IMG/VR virus record: IMGVR_UViG_3300018080_000001
Coordinates: 1 to 64,000 of that record
Direction: 5' to 3' (one strand)
From: a virus
DNA: 64,000 nt
The position numbers were made by a program, and so were the translations under genes. Positions 6,061 to 13,424 of the stretch are shown in pieces. The notes below the pieces were generated by a model. That model was given only the letters and a program-made list of their open reading frames with translations, was not told where the DNA came from and searched no databases. The stretch's first letter is position 1; each line of letters opens with the position of its first letter.

Positions 6061-6381
6061 TTAAAACCCTTCACGCTCTACAGTATAAGGGTACATACCC
6101 TCGTCAATAGTATCCTCTTTATCCTCTATCTTGTCCTCAGCTATTTCTCCTGCGTCTTCCATCACGGTAATGGGGTTAGCCGTCCAAGAGACGTTGGCTG
6201 AGTTAACCATTAACCCGGCATCCGCTTCCGCCAAGGACACCGCCTCATGGATGCCACTGGCTTCTATCTCATAGCTCGCCAGAGTCTCCTGAGTATCCTG
6301 GTCAATAGCATCTACCTTGTACTTCCGTAGCACCAAATCTTCACCTTTGATAATTTTTGATACTTTTCTGTAGTCTACCAT
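6061..6381 (-). CDS. acidic protein with KxxKIIKG N-terminus, probable virion-associated
   Basis: 106 residues from MVDYRKVSKIIKGEDL, selected because GGAGGG lies just upstream; the frame is open further. Residues 6-15 match the helix-plus-KGQE peptide of 8415-8858 (AKIIKGQE). A small alpha/beta segment (VDAIDQDTQETLASYEIEA) and a very acidic tail follow. Domain unknown; virion association is inferred from the shared N-terminal peptide. Confidence 0.65.
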   Translation of the reverse strand: MVDYRKVSKIIKGEDLVLRKYKVDAIDQDTQETLASYEIEASGIHEAVSLAEADAGLMVNSANVSWTANPITVMEDAGEIAEDKIEDKEDTIDEGMYPYTVEREGF

Positions 6382-6424
6382 TTCGTGTTGCCCTCCCTGT
6401 ATTTTACTTTTCCGTCTTTGATTA

Positions 6425-6640
6425 TCACAGTACATCCTCTATTAGTTTATTCTTAATTACAACGCCAATGCTTTCAACATGCCCCCAAACTGATCCCCAC
6501 GAAGAACTACTAACTGGTCTATAAACTACGCGCGAAACACAATCCTTAATTACAAAATTCAAATTCATTGGTCTGTAGTGCCCTATATGATGTATGATAT
6601 CTCGAACAGAATTACCCGGTGTTTTCAACTTAGCTTCCAT
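6425..6640 (-). CDS. MKxxG-family small protein
   Basis: 71 residues with ATG at 6640; a TTG at 6628 would give (M)KTPGNSVRDIIHHIG, restoring the family N-terminus, and may be the true start. The middle keeps spaced Val/Ile residues (DCVSRVVYRPVSSSSWGSVW). Separated from the main array by one gene. Function unknown. Confidence 0.5.
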   Translation of the reverse strand: MEAKLKTPGNSVRDIIHHIGHYRPMNLNFVIKDCVSRVVYRPVSSSSWGSVWGHVESIGVVIKNKLIEDVL

Positions 6641-6650
6641 GATATTAAAT

Positions 6651-6818
6651 TACGATGCTTTCCTGATGTTCTTCAATACTAAATTTTTATCCTTCATCTT
6701 ATCTAAGCTCTTCACTGCGTCTTCAAGTAAACTTCTAGATTTCTTAAATAAGTCTTTGGATTTTCTTAGTAGTTCTTCTGGGTTTATATCGTCTTCAATA
6801 ATATGTTGTTCACTCATA
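6651..6818 (-). CDS. small coiled-coil protein
   Basis: 55 codons, MSEQHIIEDDINPEELL. Leu/Lys/Asp-rich with a heptad-like run (LLRKSKDLFKKSRSLLEDAV) predicting one long helix. A GGGGAG ribosome site lies rather far (about 13 nt) from the ATG. No homology recognised. Confidence 0.5.
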
Positions 6819-6848
6819 ATTTAGTTTCCATATCTCCCCCGCCAAAAA

Positions 6849-7280
6849 TTACGTGGCATACAATGTATCCAGTCTCTCCATCATTAAGCTCTCATCCATT
6901 TGTGCAGCTTCTTCCTGCGTCATCTCTTCAGTTACCACGCGGTTAACCAATTCAAAGTCATTGGGATTCAAGTCTTGTCCAAATTCATCTTTTACCTCTA
7001 GATTATATAGAATATTGCCTTCTTCCGTCTCCAGTGCATGTACGTTAATCCATCTATCGCCCGGAGATGGTGGAAACTTCTCATTCTCAAAAGGTCCGTA
7101 TAACGAAACTTTTGCCGCTATATCTTCTAAGTATGCAGGTTCCGGGGTGGCCTCAACACCCACTTCTGTTCCTTCCGGAGTTTCAAGTTCATATTCAATT
7201 GAAACTAAAAAAGGAAGACCTTCAACTGGTTTGTCCAACGCTTGGGCTATCCTTTTCATTCCTTTGTCCGATATACTCAT
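6849..7280 (-). CDS. acidic protein with ISDxGxKRxA N-terminus, probable virion-associated
   Basis: 143 residues. MSISDKGMKRIAQAL matches the first 17 residues of 8415-8858 and 8919-9185 (GISDAGLKRVAKII). The remainder is acidic and proline-containing with a beta-rich centre (YNLEVKDEFGQDLN) and a helical Glu/Met-rich end. It lacks the A/G-Q-E that ends the peptide in its relatives. Function inferred as packaged or structural. Confidence 0.65.
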   Translation of the reverse strand: MSISDKGMKRIAQALDKPVEGLPFLVSIEYELETPEGTEVGVEATPEPAYLEDIAAKVSLYGPFENEKFPPSPGDRWINVHALETEEGNILYNLEVKDEFGQDLNPNDFELVNRVVTEEMTQEEAAQMDESLMMERLDTLYAT

Positions 7281-7285
7281 GGCTT

Positions 7286-7687
7286 TTAACTTTCTGCCGC
7301 CGCTAGTTCTAGCACGGACTCTATAGAAAAATAAAGAAGTGCACTAAATTTGTCCATAACCACATTTAATAAACCGCTATTATAATAAGTTTCTATAACA
7401 TCATTAGACAAACTTAAAAAATCTTGTGCCTCCGTATAAGACATATAAGATTGTTCCCATTCTTTCTTCCATAAACTCTCTATTTCAACTCTAACAAAAT
7501 TCCAAGCATCCAATATAGAAAACCAATAAATCCGTGTATGCTGTAAACCATTTATAATTGCGCTGTCATAAATAAATTTTAAAAAAACATTGCGGTCCAG
7601 AACCTTACGCCAAGAAGCATCCTTGTTATATAAGTCATCGCGCCAATCATTTACTAACTTGCTTACAGATTTACCCAGTTTCCTCAT
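7286..7687 (-). CDS. larger MKxxGK-type protein
   Basis: 133 residues, MRKLGKSVSKLVNDWRDDL. The first 15 residues carry the family signature and the start of an S-V tetrad, but the rest is a larger helical, Trp/Tyr-rich domain without repeats. This is the longest carrier of the signature and shows that the N-terminus can be attached to unrelated bodies. Function unknown. Confidence 0.6.
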   Translation of the reverse strand: MRKLGKSVSKLVNDWRDDLYNKDASWRKVLDRNVFLKFIYDSAIINGLQHTRIYWFSILDAWNFVRVEIESLWKKEWEQSYMSYTEAQDFLSLSNDVIETYYNSGLLNVVMDKFSALLYFSIESVLELAAAES

Positions 7688-7689
7688 CC

Positions 7690-7956
7690 CTAAATGTATC
7701 CTTCGGCTCTGGCATCTTCCAACACGGTAGTAACTAACTCGGCGTTATCATATTTCTCCCTGAGATATAATATGATGTCTACTATGGGTACACCCTCATC
7801 CACTAAATTTAGCATGTCATCAAATATCTGGCTATATCCGTCTTCACCCATTTTAAAACCATCGTGGTTAAAAAACTCATCATTATTTATAATAAAAAAA
7901 TCTATTGAATTTTCAAGGTCATTTTCAAGGTTAATTTCTTGTTGCGATGTTTTCAT
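7690..7956 (-). CDS. acidic small protein
   Basis: 88 residues, strongly acidic (many Asp/Glu, ends DARAEGYI), predicted helical. MKTSQQEINLENDLEN start has no G-K signature. Two nt separate it from the next gene. Unknown function. Confidence 0.55.
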   Translation of the reverse strand: MKTSQQEINLENDLENSIDFFIINNDEFFNHDGFKMGEDGYSQIFDDMLNLVDEGVPIVDIILYLREKYDNAELVTTVLEDARAEGYI

Positions 7957-7981
7957 TTAATATTTCTCGACTCGATGTAAT

Positions 7982-8028
7982 TTCAAGCTTGAATTAATTT
8001 TCAAGCCTATACCTTTAAAATTAAAGGT
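7982..8028. other. intergenic inverted repeats
   Basis: The gap 7957-8020 holds a 12-bp palindrome TTCAAGCTTGAA (7982-7993), an overlapping GCTTGAA/TTCAAGC hairpin (7987-8006) and ACCTTTAA/TTAAAGGT (8011-8028) at the stop codon of the next gene. They could be operator sites or weak terminators; there is no clear T-tract. Confidence 0.4.
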
Positions 8029-8398
8029 TGTCATCTTCCGATAGCCGAATAACGAGTTCCTTATTCAAATACTCTGTATAGTCCTCAATAAATTCCCGTA
8101 GTTCGCTTATCTTAAGTTTATCAAAAATGAGATACTTTATTTCTTGTTTCTTTTCATGGACAAAATCTGTAGCCACGTAATTCTCATTCTGTAGATCTTT
8201 ATAATGGGCTGCTAACCTGTCCACAAACATTCGGGTATTGTCCTCCAACTGAGGAACAAATAAATTATCAATTATATCGTTTAGCAAATCTTTTAAATGA
8301 CTTTCTAAACCGAAGATAAAATTGTTAGTCAATTCTTGGGTAACGGAATCGAAGCCTTCGTCCTGAAAGGCTCTATATATTTCTTGGGCTGTAGTCAT
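8021..8398 (-). CDS. helical acidic protein
   Basis: 125 residues, MTTAQEIYRAFQDEGF; mostly charged helix with regularly spaced Leu/Phe (LKDLLNDIIDNLFVPQLED). No known domain. It lies among probable virion-associated genes and shares their acidic composition. Confidence 0.55.
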   Translation of the reverse strand: MTTAQEIYRAFQDEGFDSVTQELTNNFIFGLESHLKDLLNDIIDNLFVPQLEDNTRMFVDRLAAHYKDLQNENYVATDFVHEKKQEIKYLIFDKLKISELREFIEDYTEYLNKELVIRLSEDDNL

Positions 8399-8414
8399 AA
8401 ATACCGGATGCTCA

Positions 8415-8858
8415 TTATTTCAAACCAAAATATTCCATGGGCTCCATACCAGAACCTTGTGCATCTTCGTACTCACTCATAAAATTATCGGCCATGACTT
8501 GTGCAGCTTCTTGACGAACAGGAACTGGAAATAATTTATGCCAAGGTAGATCGTAACCCTCTAATTGCTGTGCCCACATTTTTGCACCGGCTTCAGCCAA
8601 GTACATCCATATCCTTGGGGCCAGAGATGCATCATAAGTACCCTTCGTTAGTTTACGTATCAAATTCTTTTGTATAGATTTCTTCTGTCCATATAGCTCA
8701 TAGGTATTGTCAATATAGAGTACAAGGTCTTCTGCATCCGGCATATCCTCGGCTTCTTCTTCCATCGTCATTTCAGGTTCCGTAAGTTCTTCTTCCTGCC
8801 CTTTTATAATTTTTGCAACTCTTTTTAGACCTGCATCTGATATTCCTTTGGCTTTCAT
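8415..8858 (-). CDS. probable virion-associated protein with N-terminal targeting-like peptide
   Basis: 147 residues. MKAKGISDAGLKRVAKIIKG is almost identical to the N-terminus of 8919-9185, and KGQE at 19-22 fits a small-x-Glu prohead-protease site. After an acidic linker (EEELTEPEMTMEEEAED) comes a helical domain (residues 45-130). The leader before the ATG is shared with 8919-9185. The packaging role is inferred by analogy with T4 internal proteins; the body is not recognised. Confidence 0.65.
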   Translation of the reverse strand: MKAKGISDAGLKRVAKIIKGQEEELTEPEMTMEEEAEDMPDAEDLVLYIDNTYELYGQKKSIQKNLIRKLTKGTYDASLAPRIWMYLAEAGAKMWAQQLEGYDLPWHKLFPVPVRQEAAQVMADNFMSEYEDAQGSGMEPMEYFGLK

Positions 8859-8918
8859 TGCTTTACACTCCCTCTACAGTTAGAATTTTAATTATTAACG
8901 TATTCTTCTTAAAAATTT

Positions 8919-9185
8919 TTATAAATTCCTTCTATCTATTTCTTCCCACTTACCATAAGAGCTGCCACCATGATACCAAGCTTTTGCATTGTCATCGAAC
9001 AATTTTATATCTTCCCAAGAAGATATCGGTACCTCATAGAGCTGATTATCTTCTATCCACGTCATTTTTAATCTCGGTTTACGATATGATACATCTTCTT
9101 CTTGCATGGTATCATCAGCTTCTTGAGCTTTTACAACGTTTGCAACCCGTTTTAAACCCTCATCCGATATTCCCCTGGCTTTCAT
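8919..9185 (-). CDS. probable virion-associated protein, C-terminus frame-interrupted
   Basis: 88 residues. MKARGISDEGLKRVANVVKA then QEADD: the shared N-terminal peptide with KAQE at 19-22. The body (about 30-85) is short and Trp-rich. Just past the stop, another frame encodes EFIKIFKKNTLIIKIL, which resembles the C-terminal tails of 9201-9473 (EFLTYFHDTMLRT) and 9481-10311 (LEAFKKNSLRTRV). An indel near the 3' end may have cut off this tail. Confidence 0.6.
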   Translation of the reverse strand: MKARGISDEGLKRVANVVKAQEADDTMQEEDVSYRKPRLKMTWIEDNQLYEVPISSWEDIKLFDDNAKAWYHGGSSYGKWEEIDRRNL

Positions 9186-9200
9186 TGCTCTACACTCCTG

Positions 9201-9473
9201 CTACAGTGAAAATGTCCTCAACATTGTATCATGGAAATAAGTTAGAAATTCTTCTTTGTGTGCATTCCAATTTTCTATCAACTCTTGACCCAAGCCACCG
9301 GAAGGCTCAATACCGTACTCGGTAAAAAAAGCAAAAAGCGCGTCGTCTAACATGCTCCCCAATTCCTGAGTACGATAAACCGCGTCTTTGTCCTGCACAG
9401 CGGCATCTCCTTGCGCGGTAATAATTTTAGCTAATTTTTCAATTCCTTCGGTGGATAAACCTTTGAGTTTCAT
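9201..9473 (-). CDS. probable virion-associated small protein
   Basis: 90 residues. MKLKGLSTEGIEKLAKIIT then AQGDA: a diverged copy of the shared N-terminal peptide (A-Q-G instead of A-Q-E). C-terminal EFLTYFHDTMLRTFSL resembles the tails of neighbouring genes. A GGAG-containing leader precedes the next gene. Function unknown. Confidence 0.6.
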   Translation of the reverse strand: MKLKGLSTEGIEKLAKIITAQGDAAVQDKDAVYRTQELGSMLDDALFAFFTEYGIEPSGGLGQELIENWNAHKEEFLTYFHDTMLRTFSL

Positions 9474-9480
9474 TTTTCTC

Positions 9481-10311
9481 CTACTTTATATTTAGAACTC
9501 TAGTTCTTAACGAATTTTTCTTAAAAGCTTCGAGTGACACATTTTTCATTATATCATCATCGGATAATGATTCTCCAGTCAAAACACGAAATGCTAAGTC
9601 GTTTAATATATTAAGAAGATACAAAACGCTGTTTACATCTTTTTCTTTAATAGACGCCAGTAAATCCCTGGCTTCTATTTCTAAATCCTCCCACTCTTCA
9701 CCGGCTTGAAATTCTTGTGCTTTCCTAACTTTTATAAATTCCGGTAAAATATTCATCGCATTTCCCTGTTTGTTAACCTGTACTGCTTTCTCCTGCTCTT
9801 CTGCACTCTCGCGCGTAGGATGCCTTCCCAGCAGCTTCTTACCGTCATGGGTATACAAACCCCACAGCTGTTTATCCGCAGGCTTGTCAGGGTCCTTATC
9901 CTTCTCGTCAAGCTTCTTTATAACTGCTTGTCGACGGGCACTTACACCGCTCGTAGGCTGCACAGTAAATTGTCCAGAAAGTTCGTAATCCGGTATTGAC
10001 TTAATACCCGTAGGAATTTCGCCACCCATCTGCAAATCTTCCTTGGGCATCAACACCGTGTCGGGAGAAGCACTATCATTCTCTACCACTACATATTCAT
10101 TATCATAAGTATCGTAGATAGACTCACCGACTTGAACCTCTTGTGGATTAACCGATACATCAGTTTCATACAGAGCTTGCGCATACCTGGTGGCTAATTC
10201 CTCAAATACTGATAGATCCGACATCCTTACTCTCCTGGCAAGTTTTCTCCCGTTCCCCCCTGGTTTTGAAAATAACTCCATGAATTCCTCGTCATCGTTA
10301 TTATATACCAT
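9481..10311 (-). CDS. multidomain virion-associated protein
   Basis: 276 residues. Segments: acidic N-terminus; an SH3-like beta segment (about 60-95, VGESIYDTYDNEYVVVE); a basic linker with RRQAVIKKLDEK (126-136); a short WGLYTHDGKKLLGRHPTRE unit (150-168) followed by SAEEQEKAVQ, a small module I know from many large-phage structural proteins; RKAQE at 196-200, a possible protease site; and a helical C-terminus ending LRTRVLNIK, like neighbouring tails. Exact role unknown. Confidence 0.65.
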   Translation of the reverse strand: MVYNNDDEEFMELFSKPGGNGRKLARRVRMSDLSVFEELATRYAQALYETDVSVNPQEVQVGESIYDTYDNEYVVVENDSASPDTVLMPKEDLQMGGEIPTGIKSIPDYELSGQFTVQPTSGVSARRQAVIKKLDEKDKDPDKPADKQLWGLYTHDGKKLLGRHPTRESAEEQEKAVQVNKQGNAMNILPEFIKVRKAQEFQAGEEWEDLEIEARDLLASIKEKDVNSVLYLLNILNDLAFRVLTGESLSDDDIMKNVSLEAFKKNSLRTRVLNIK

Positions 10312-10352
10312 AGGAGATCTTATCCTCTTTCTAGTAGGATGCCTAAAGATAA

Positions 10353-10508
10353 TCAGCGTAGTAAATCAACCAAGTTCTTTACATAAAAATAAATTTTGTG
10401 TAAAATAGAAGGCTCGAATTCCTTAATCTCAGGCAGCGCTTTATCATAGTCTCCATGAACCAAATAGTATAGATGCCTTGCACTCATTTCAATACGTTTT
10501 GTTTTCAT
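10353..10508 (-). CDS. 51-residue protein
   Basis: MKTKRIEMSARHLYYLVHGD…, ending KNLVDLLR. A GGGAG ribosome site lies 8 nt before the ATG and a promoter (10544-10572) lies directly upstream. Helical and basic; no domain recognised. The 41-nt gap to 10311 holds nothing clear. Confidence 0.55.
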   Translation of the reverse strand: MKTKRIEMSARHLYYLVHGDYDKALPEIKEFEPSILHKIYFYVKNLVDLLR

Positions 10509-10543
10509 AACCACATTCTCCCTTCCATCCAACCGCCTTATAT

Positions 10544-10592
10544 AAGGATAATCATTTTATTTTATCTGTCAATATATTAAGATAAACTTTTA
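10544..10592 (-). promoter_or_regulatory. sigma70-type promoter, shared-box family
   Basis: Minus strand: A-tract, GTTTATCTTAATATATTGACA-like upstream box with -35 TTGACA at 10567-10572, 17-nt spacer and -10 ATCCTT at 10544-10549. The box upstream of -35 matches those at 14.3, 17.8, 48.7, 60.0 and 61.4 kb. It should drive the gene at 10353-10508 and perhaps the genes leftward. Confidence 0.6.
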
Positions 10593-10817
10593 TATCTCAG
10601 ATGGCTTTCCATATTGCATATACGCATATATTTTATCACTGACCTTTACTTCAATTATAGAAGGACAACCATCGGTTTCCAAATCAAAAATCTTGGCGTA
10701 AACAATTTCCAAGTCTTTTATACTGCCGTGCATTTTCTCGTGTTTTATGGCAGCACCTTCCGTCCAAAAACCTCGGCCGCAACCCTTACATTTCCAACAT
10801 TTCGTTTCTATAGGCAT
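10590..10817 (-). CDS. C2H2 zinc-finger protein
   Basis: 75 residues. Residues 11-31 form C-x2-C-x12-H-x3-H (CKGCGRGFWTEG…KHEKMH), a classical C2H2 finger, rare in phages and usually involved in nucleic-acid or protein contact. The C-terminal 45 residues are a small beta-rich segment. It overlaps the preceding gene by 10 nt. Confidence 0.7.
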   Translation of the reverse strand: MPIETKCWKCKGCGRGFWTEGAAIKHEKMHGSIKDLEIVYAKIFDLETDGCPSIIEVKVSDKIYAYMQYGKPSEI

Positions 10818-10996
10818 CTTGTATCCTCTTTTATTTTACGTTTTACTAAATTCCTAAGATCTATAAATAGATATTGTGGTTTTTCCATAGAAAAATAAAT
10901 ATAATTCCTTAAATTTTCCTGAACCTCTGTAGCAAGATAAGGATAATGTTCAAAAATAGCACCAAAAAACTTCTTTGACCTTCCCAAGATTTTCAT
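10808..10996 (-). CDS. MKxxG-family small protein (dispersed copy)
   Basis: 62 residues, MKILGRSKKFFGAIFEHY. Hydrophobics every fourth residue in ATEVQENLRNYIYFSM (about 22-37) place it in the tetrad family. It is away from the main array, between a zinc finger and an unknown gene. Function unknown. Confidence 0.55.
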   Translation of the reverse strand: MKILGRSKKFFGAIFEHYPYLATEVQENLRNYIYFSMEKPQYLFIDLRNLVKRKIKEDTRCL

Positions 10997-11011
10997 GTTA
11001 AATACACCGTG

Positions 11012-11467
11012 TTAAACTCCACTGCACATCCCATAATAAATATCAACCCCATATTTAGTAGTTGTATAATCCCACCCACTATCTTCTATGGACTTGCCCT
11101 CTAATACAGTACTACAGTGCGTGGACATCATACGCATACTACAAGACCACCACGGATAACCAGGAATTTCTTGTTCCCACGTGTTCAACCATTTTACACA
11201 GAACTCGATACAAGTATCTAAATCAGTAAACTGTGATCTTAAATACGTATAAAAATCGGTATCCCAACTAATAGACGCAATAACAGGATACTTTATATTA
11301 AGTCTTAATAATTCTAAAAGATCCTCTAAATATTCCTCGTGCAGAGTATCTAGAATATTATAACTCAAGACACTTCTAATATCGCTCCCAACACTATCGT
11401 CGATATCCCGAGCATTAAAACATTTGGCTAAAAGTACTGTGGACTTATCTGAATTTAACTTTTTCAT
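11012..11467 (-). CDS. hypothetical protein
   Basis: 151 residues, MKKLNSDKSTVLLAKCF. Contains several Trp, Cys and Met residues (WWSCSMRMMSTHCSTVLEGK, about 101-120). No recognised domain. Overlaps the next gene upstream by 4 nt. Confidence 0.6.
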   Translation of the reverse strand: MKKLNSDKSTVLLAKCFNARDIDDSVGSDIRSVLSYNILDTLHEEYLEDLLELLRLNIKYPVIASISWDTDFYTYLRSQFTDLDTCIEFCVKWLNTWEQEIPGYPWWSCSMRMMSTHCSTVLEGKSIEDSGWDYTTTKYGVDIYYGMCSGV

Positions 11468-11877
11468 TTTAAAAGTATATCCTTATCCAATAAACATCTT
11501 CGGTACTCCTCTAAAGAGAGTCCACTTTGTTCTCTTACAAAATTACGTACTGCTTTTTTCGTTATACTCCAAGTACCTGTTATTATATTCTGATGGCCTT
11601 TTAATCTTCTCTCACTTAAGTATCTTCTAACTGTTCTATCCGGAATATCCAGTATCTTGGCTACTTGCCCACTACTATAATATTCTTTCTCCTCACCTTT
11701 TAGCTCTAGTTCAAGTTTAGTGGCTCTTTTCTCTATATAATCAAGCTTCTTTAATAAGAATAAAGCCAAACACTTCCAACAATACCATTTGCCATCATAT
11801 ACTTGACCGGAAAATGCTTTGTACTTTTCTGAAGTAGTATTCTCGCACTTACAGCATCTAACTATTTGATCCACCAT
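11464..11877 (-). CDS. zinc-ribbon and MerR/excisionase-type HTH protein
   Basis: 137 residues. CCKCENT (8-14) and WYCWKCLA (about 31-38) form a zinc ribbon; a short coiled segment follows. Residues 66-112 (YYSSGQVAKILDIPDRTVRR…LSERRLKG) are a MerR/excisionase-like winged HTH (helix-turn-helix IPDRTVRRYL). Probably a DNA-binding regulator; the target is unknown. Confidence 0.7.
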   Translation of the reverse strand: MVDQIVRCCKCENTTSEKYKAFSGQVYDGKWYCWKCLALFLLKKLDYIEKRATKLELELKGEEKEYYSSGQVAKILDIPDRTVRRYLSERRLKGHQNIITGTWSITKKAVRNFVREQSGLSLEEYRRCLLDKDILLK

Positions 11878-12061
11878 ATAAATCCTCCAACAAAATACTT
11901 TTCAAAGAATTTTTTATCCCATTAGTATTACGCCACACAATATCATATACAAGATTCCCTATTTCGACTCGAATATGTCTTTCTACTTTATCCTGAAGAT
12001 TTAAAGAATGACATATATTAGTATCAACTTCATTATTAATCGTTTTTCCTATACATCTCAT
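11858..12061 (-). CDS. MKxxGK-family small protein (dispersed copy)
   Basis: 67 residues, MRCIGKTINNEVDTNICHSL. The stretch VERHIRVEIGNLVYDIVW has I/V every fourth residue, the family tetrad. Overlaps neighbours by 20-26 nt. Function unknown. Confidence 0.55.
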   Translation of the reverse strand: MRCIGKTINNEVDTNICHSLNLQDKVERHIRVEIGNLVYDIVWRNTNGIKNSLKSILLEDLYGGSNS

Positions 12062-12257
12062 GACGCACTTTCTCTATTTTATTTTTTAAACTATTATGCG
12101 CTAGTTCAAGAACTCTCTCGTTCTCCGATATTAATCTACTATTAGTATTAATAAGTTTTTCTTGTTTTTTTAAATATTCTTCTAAATTATTCAAACTTTT
12201 TTCTAATTTATCTATTTTTTTATTTATCTTATCAATCGCAGCAGCCTCAGTACTCAT
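12036..12257 (-). CDS. coiled-coil protein
   Basis: 73 residues, almost entirely heptad-like (IDKINKKIDKLEKSLNNLEE), Lys/Glu/Asn/Leu-rich, no cysteine. Probably an oligomerisation or adaptor protein. Located next to a membrane protein gene whose C-terminus is also helical. Confidence 0.6.
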   Translation of the reverse strand: MSTEAAAIDKINKKIDKLEKSLNNLEEYLKKQEKLINTNSRLISENERVLELAHNSLKNKIEKVRHEMYRKND

Positions 12258-12276
12258 TAGTTAATCCTTTGTCCAA

Positions 12277-12504
12277 CTACTTCATCTTACGTAATATACG
12301 TTCTAAGGTATCTGCCTGTCTTTTTTGTGATTGCTCTATACTCTCTAAACTCGATGCGATATTCAATTGATGTGTGTTATCGTACGTAGCTTGAGCTTCA
12401 GGAATTACGGAGCATCTGGTTATAAACAAAGATGCTAAGTACAGAACACAAATAAAAATCATGATCTTAAAAAATATATCCGTGTTTTTATATTTCTCTT
12501 GCAT
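12277..12504 (-). CDS. single-pass membrane protein
   Basis: 75 residues from MQEKYKNTDIFFK, chosen because GGAGG precedes that ATG; the frame is open upstream. One hydrophobic helix (about 9-27, FFKIMIFICVLYLASLFIT), then a polar helix rich in Gln/Glu/Arg. An i-spanin or holin-accessory topology is possible but unproven. Confidence 0.6.
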   Translation of the reverse strand: MQEKYKNTDIFFKIMIFICVLYLASLFITRCSVIPEAQATYDNTHQLNIASSLESIEQSQKRQADTLERILRKMK

Positions 12505-12505
12505 G

Positions 12506-12838
12506 CTAATCCTCCGTGTATCTTTTAGACAAAGCATTCCTCAATTCATCTACTATAGTCTTTCCCTGGGATTTTAAATAATCTTTACCGCTATAAGATT
12601 TCAGGTCCTGAGCTGGTATTAAAATTTGTGAGTAAAAAGAGTATCCACATCTTCGCAGAGTAGTACGTATAATAAAACCTTGCTGTTCATATAACGCACC
12701 AAAATCTCTTTTGTCTCTAAAATGAGATAATCTTTGAGTTATTTCTATAATAGCTTCGGGAAATACAGAAAGTACAGAGGCTATTATAGCACCTACATTA
12801 TTTGAAAAATCACTTAAAAGTTTATCTTCGTTTTCCAT
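12506..12838 (-). CDS. hypothetical protein
   Basis: 110 residues, MENEDKLLSDFSNNVGAII; an amphipathic helix at 11-35 (VGAIIASVLSVFPEAIIEI) and a mixed C-terminal half. No motif recognised. Its TAG stop carries the ribosome site of the next gene. Confidence 0.55.
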   Translation of the reverse strand: MENEDKLLSDFSNNVGAIIASVLSVFPEAIIEITQRLSHFRDKRDFGALYEQQGFIIRTTLRRCGYSFYSQILIPAQDLKSYSGKDYLKSQGKTIVDELRNALSKRYTED

Positions 12839-12897
12839 GTCAGTATCCTAATGTTTTTTACAAAAAACTTCTGTGCTTTTAATTAAAATCTAACACA

Positions 12898-12990
12898 TTA
12901 TTGTATCTTATTTATCTCCGCTGTGGCACCAGCCTCTAGTAGTTTATCTATAGTTCTTTTTAGCCTTTTTAATTTATCTACTGCTTCCAT
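12898..12990 (-). CDS. 30-residue helical peptide
   Basis: MEAVDKLKRLKRTIDKLLEA…: one amphipathic basic helix. Supported by the same AAGGAGCAAGAGTAAAATG leader that precedes the neighbouring genes at 13401, 13737 and 13993. The gap 12839-12897 shows nothing else. Confidence 0.5.
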   Translation of the reverse strand: MEAVDKLKRLKRTIDKLLEAGATAEINKIQ

Positions 12991-13010
12991 TTTACTCTTG
13001 CTCCTTTGTG

Positions 13011-13193
13011 CTAGCCATTACCGAGTAATCTATTCATTAAATCATGCCATTTTTGAGCACGAGCATAATGACGTTCTGCCAAATCTTTATCATTACGTTC
13101 CATAGCTCGATTGCCATAATACAGCCAGCGGGTAGCCATTAGTTCAGCTTCTCGAAGTTGTTTACATTTCTTTGATGGTGATTTCATTTTCAT
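13011..13193 (-). CDS. small basic helical protein
   Basis: 60 residues, MKMKSPSKKCKQLREAEL, Arg/Lys-rich with tetratricopeptide-like spacing (RAMERNDKDLAERHYARAQ). Possibly nucleic-acid or protein binding. Overlaps the next gene upstream by 32 nt. Confidence 0.55.
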   Translation of the reverse strand: MKMKSPSKKCKQLREAELMATRWLYYGNRAMERNDKDLAERHYARAQKWHDLMNRLLGNG

Positions 13194-13401
13194 TTAACCA
13201 CTCGCTTGCGTTTATGTATTTATTTGGTAAACAGTGAGTTAAATGGTCATCTATATACCAATGCTGACAATGATAACAGTATACCATTTCATAGCCTTCT
13301 AAAATTTCATCCGCATATAGCGCGGCGCATTTTTGGGAACAGAAAAAACTATTTTTTCGAGCCTTTTTACCTTGGCAATAATAGCATTTTGGTTTTTCCA
13401 T
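13162..13401 (-). CDS. zinc-ribbon protein
   Basis: 79 residues with CYYCQGKKARKNSFFCSQKC (6-25, MYND/TRASH-like pairs) and a second site CYHCQHW…HLTHC (42-57). Probably binds two zinc ions. It carries the recurring AAGGAGCAAGAGTAAA leader. Function unknown. Confidence 0.65.
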   Translation of the reverse strand: MEKPKCYYCQGKKARKNSFFCSQKCAALYADEILEGYEMVYCYHCQHWYIDDHLTHCLPNKYINASEWLNENEITIKEM

Positions 13402-13424
13402 TTTACTCTTGCTCCTTGTTTATA
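13399..13424 (-). repeat. recurring ribosome-binding leader
   Basis: AAACAAGGAGCAAGAGTAAAATG on the minus strand in two parts (AAACAAGGAGC, AAGAGTAAAATG). The same leader precedes genes starting at 12990, 13401 and 13993, with variants at 13737 and 14226. It gives five consecutive small genes one translation signal. Confidence 0.7.

Noticed and set aside
6853-7326. 157-codon plus-strand frame
   Set aside because: Lies opposite a convincing minus gene with the shared N-terminal peptide; Ser/Leu-rich shadow.
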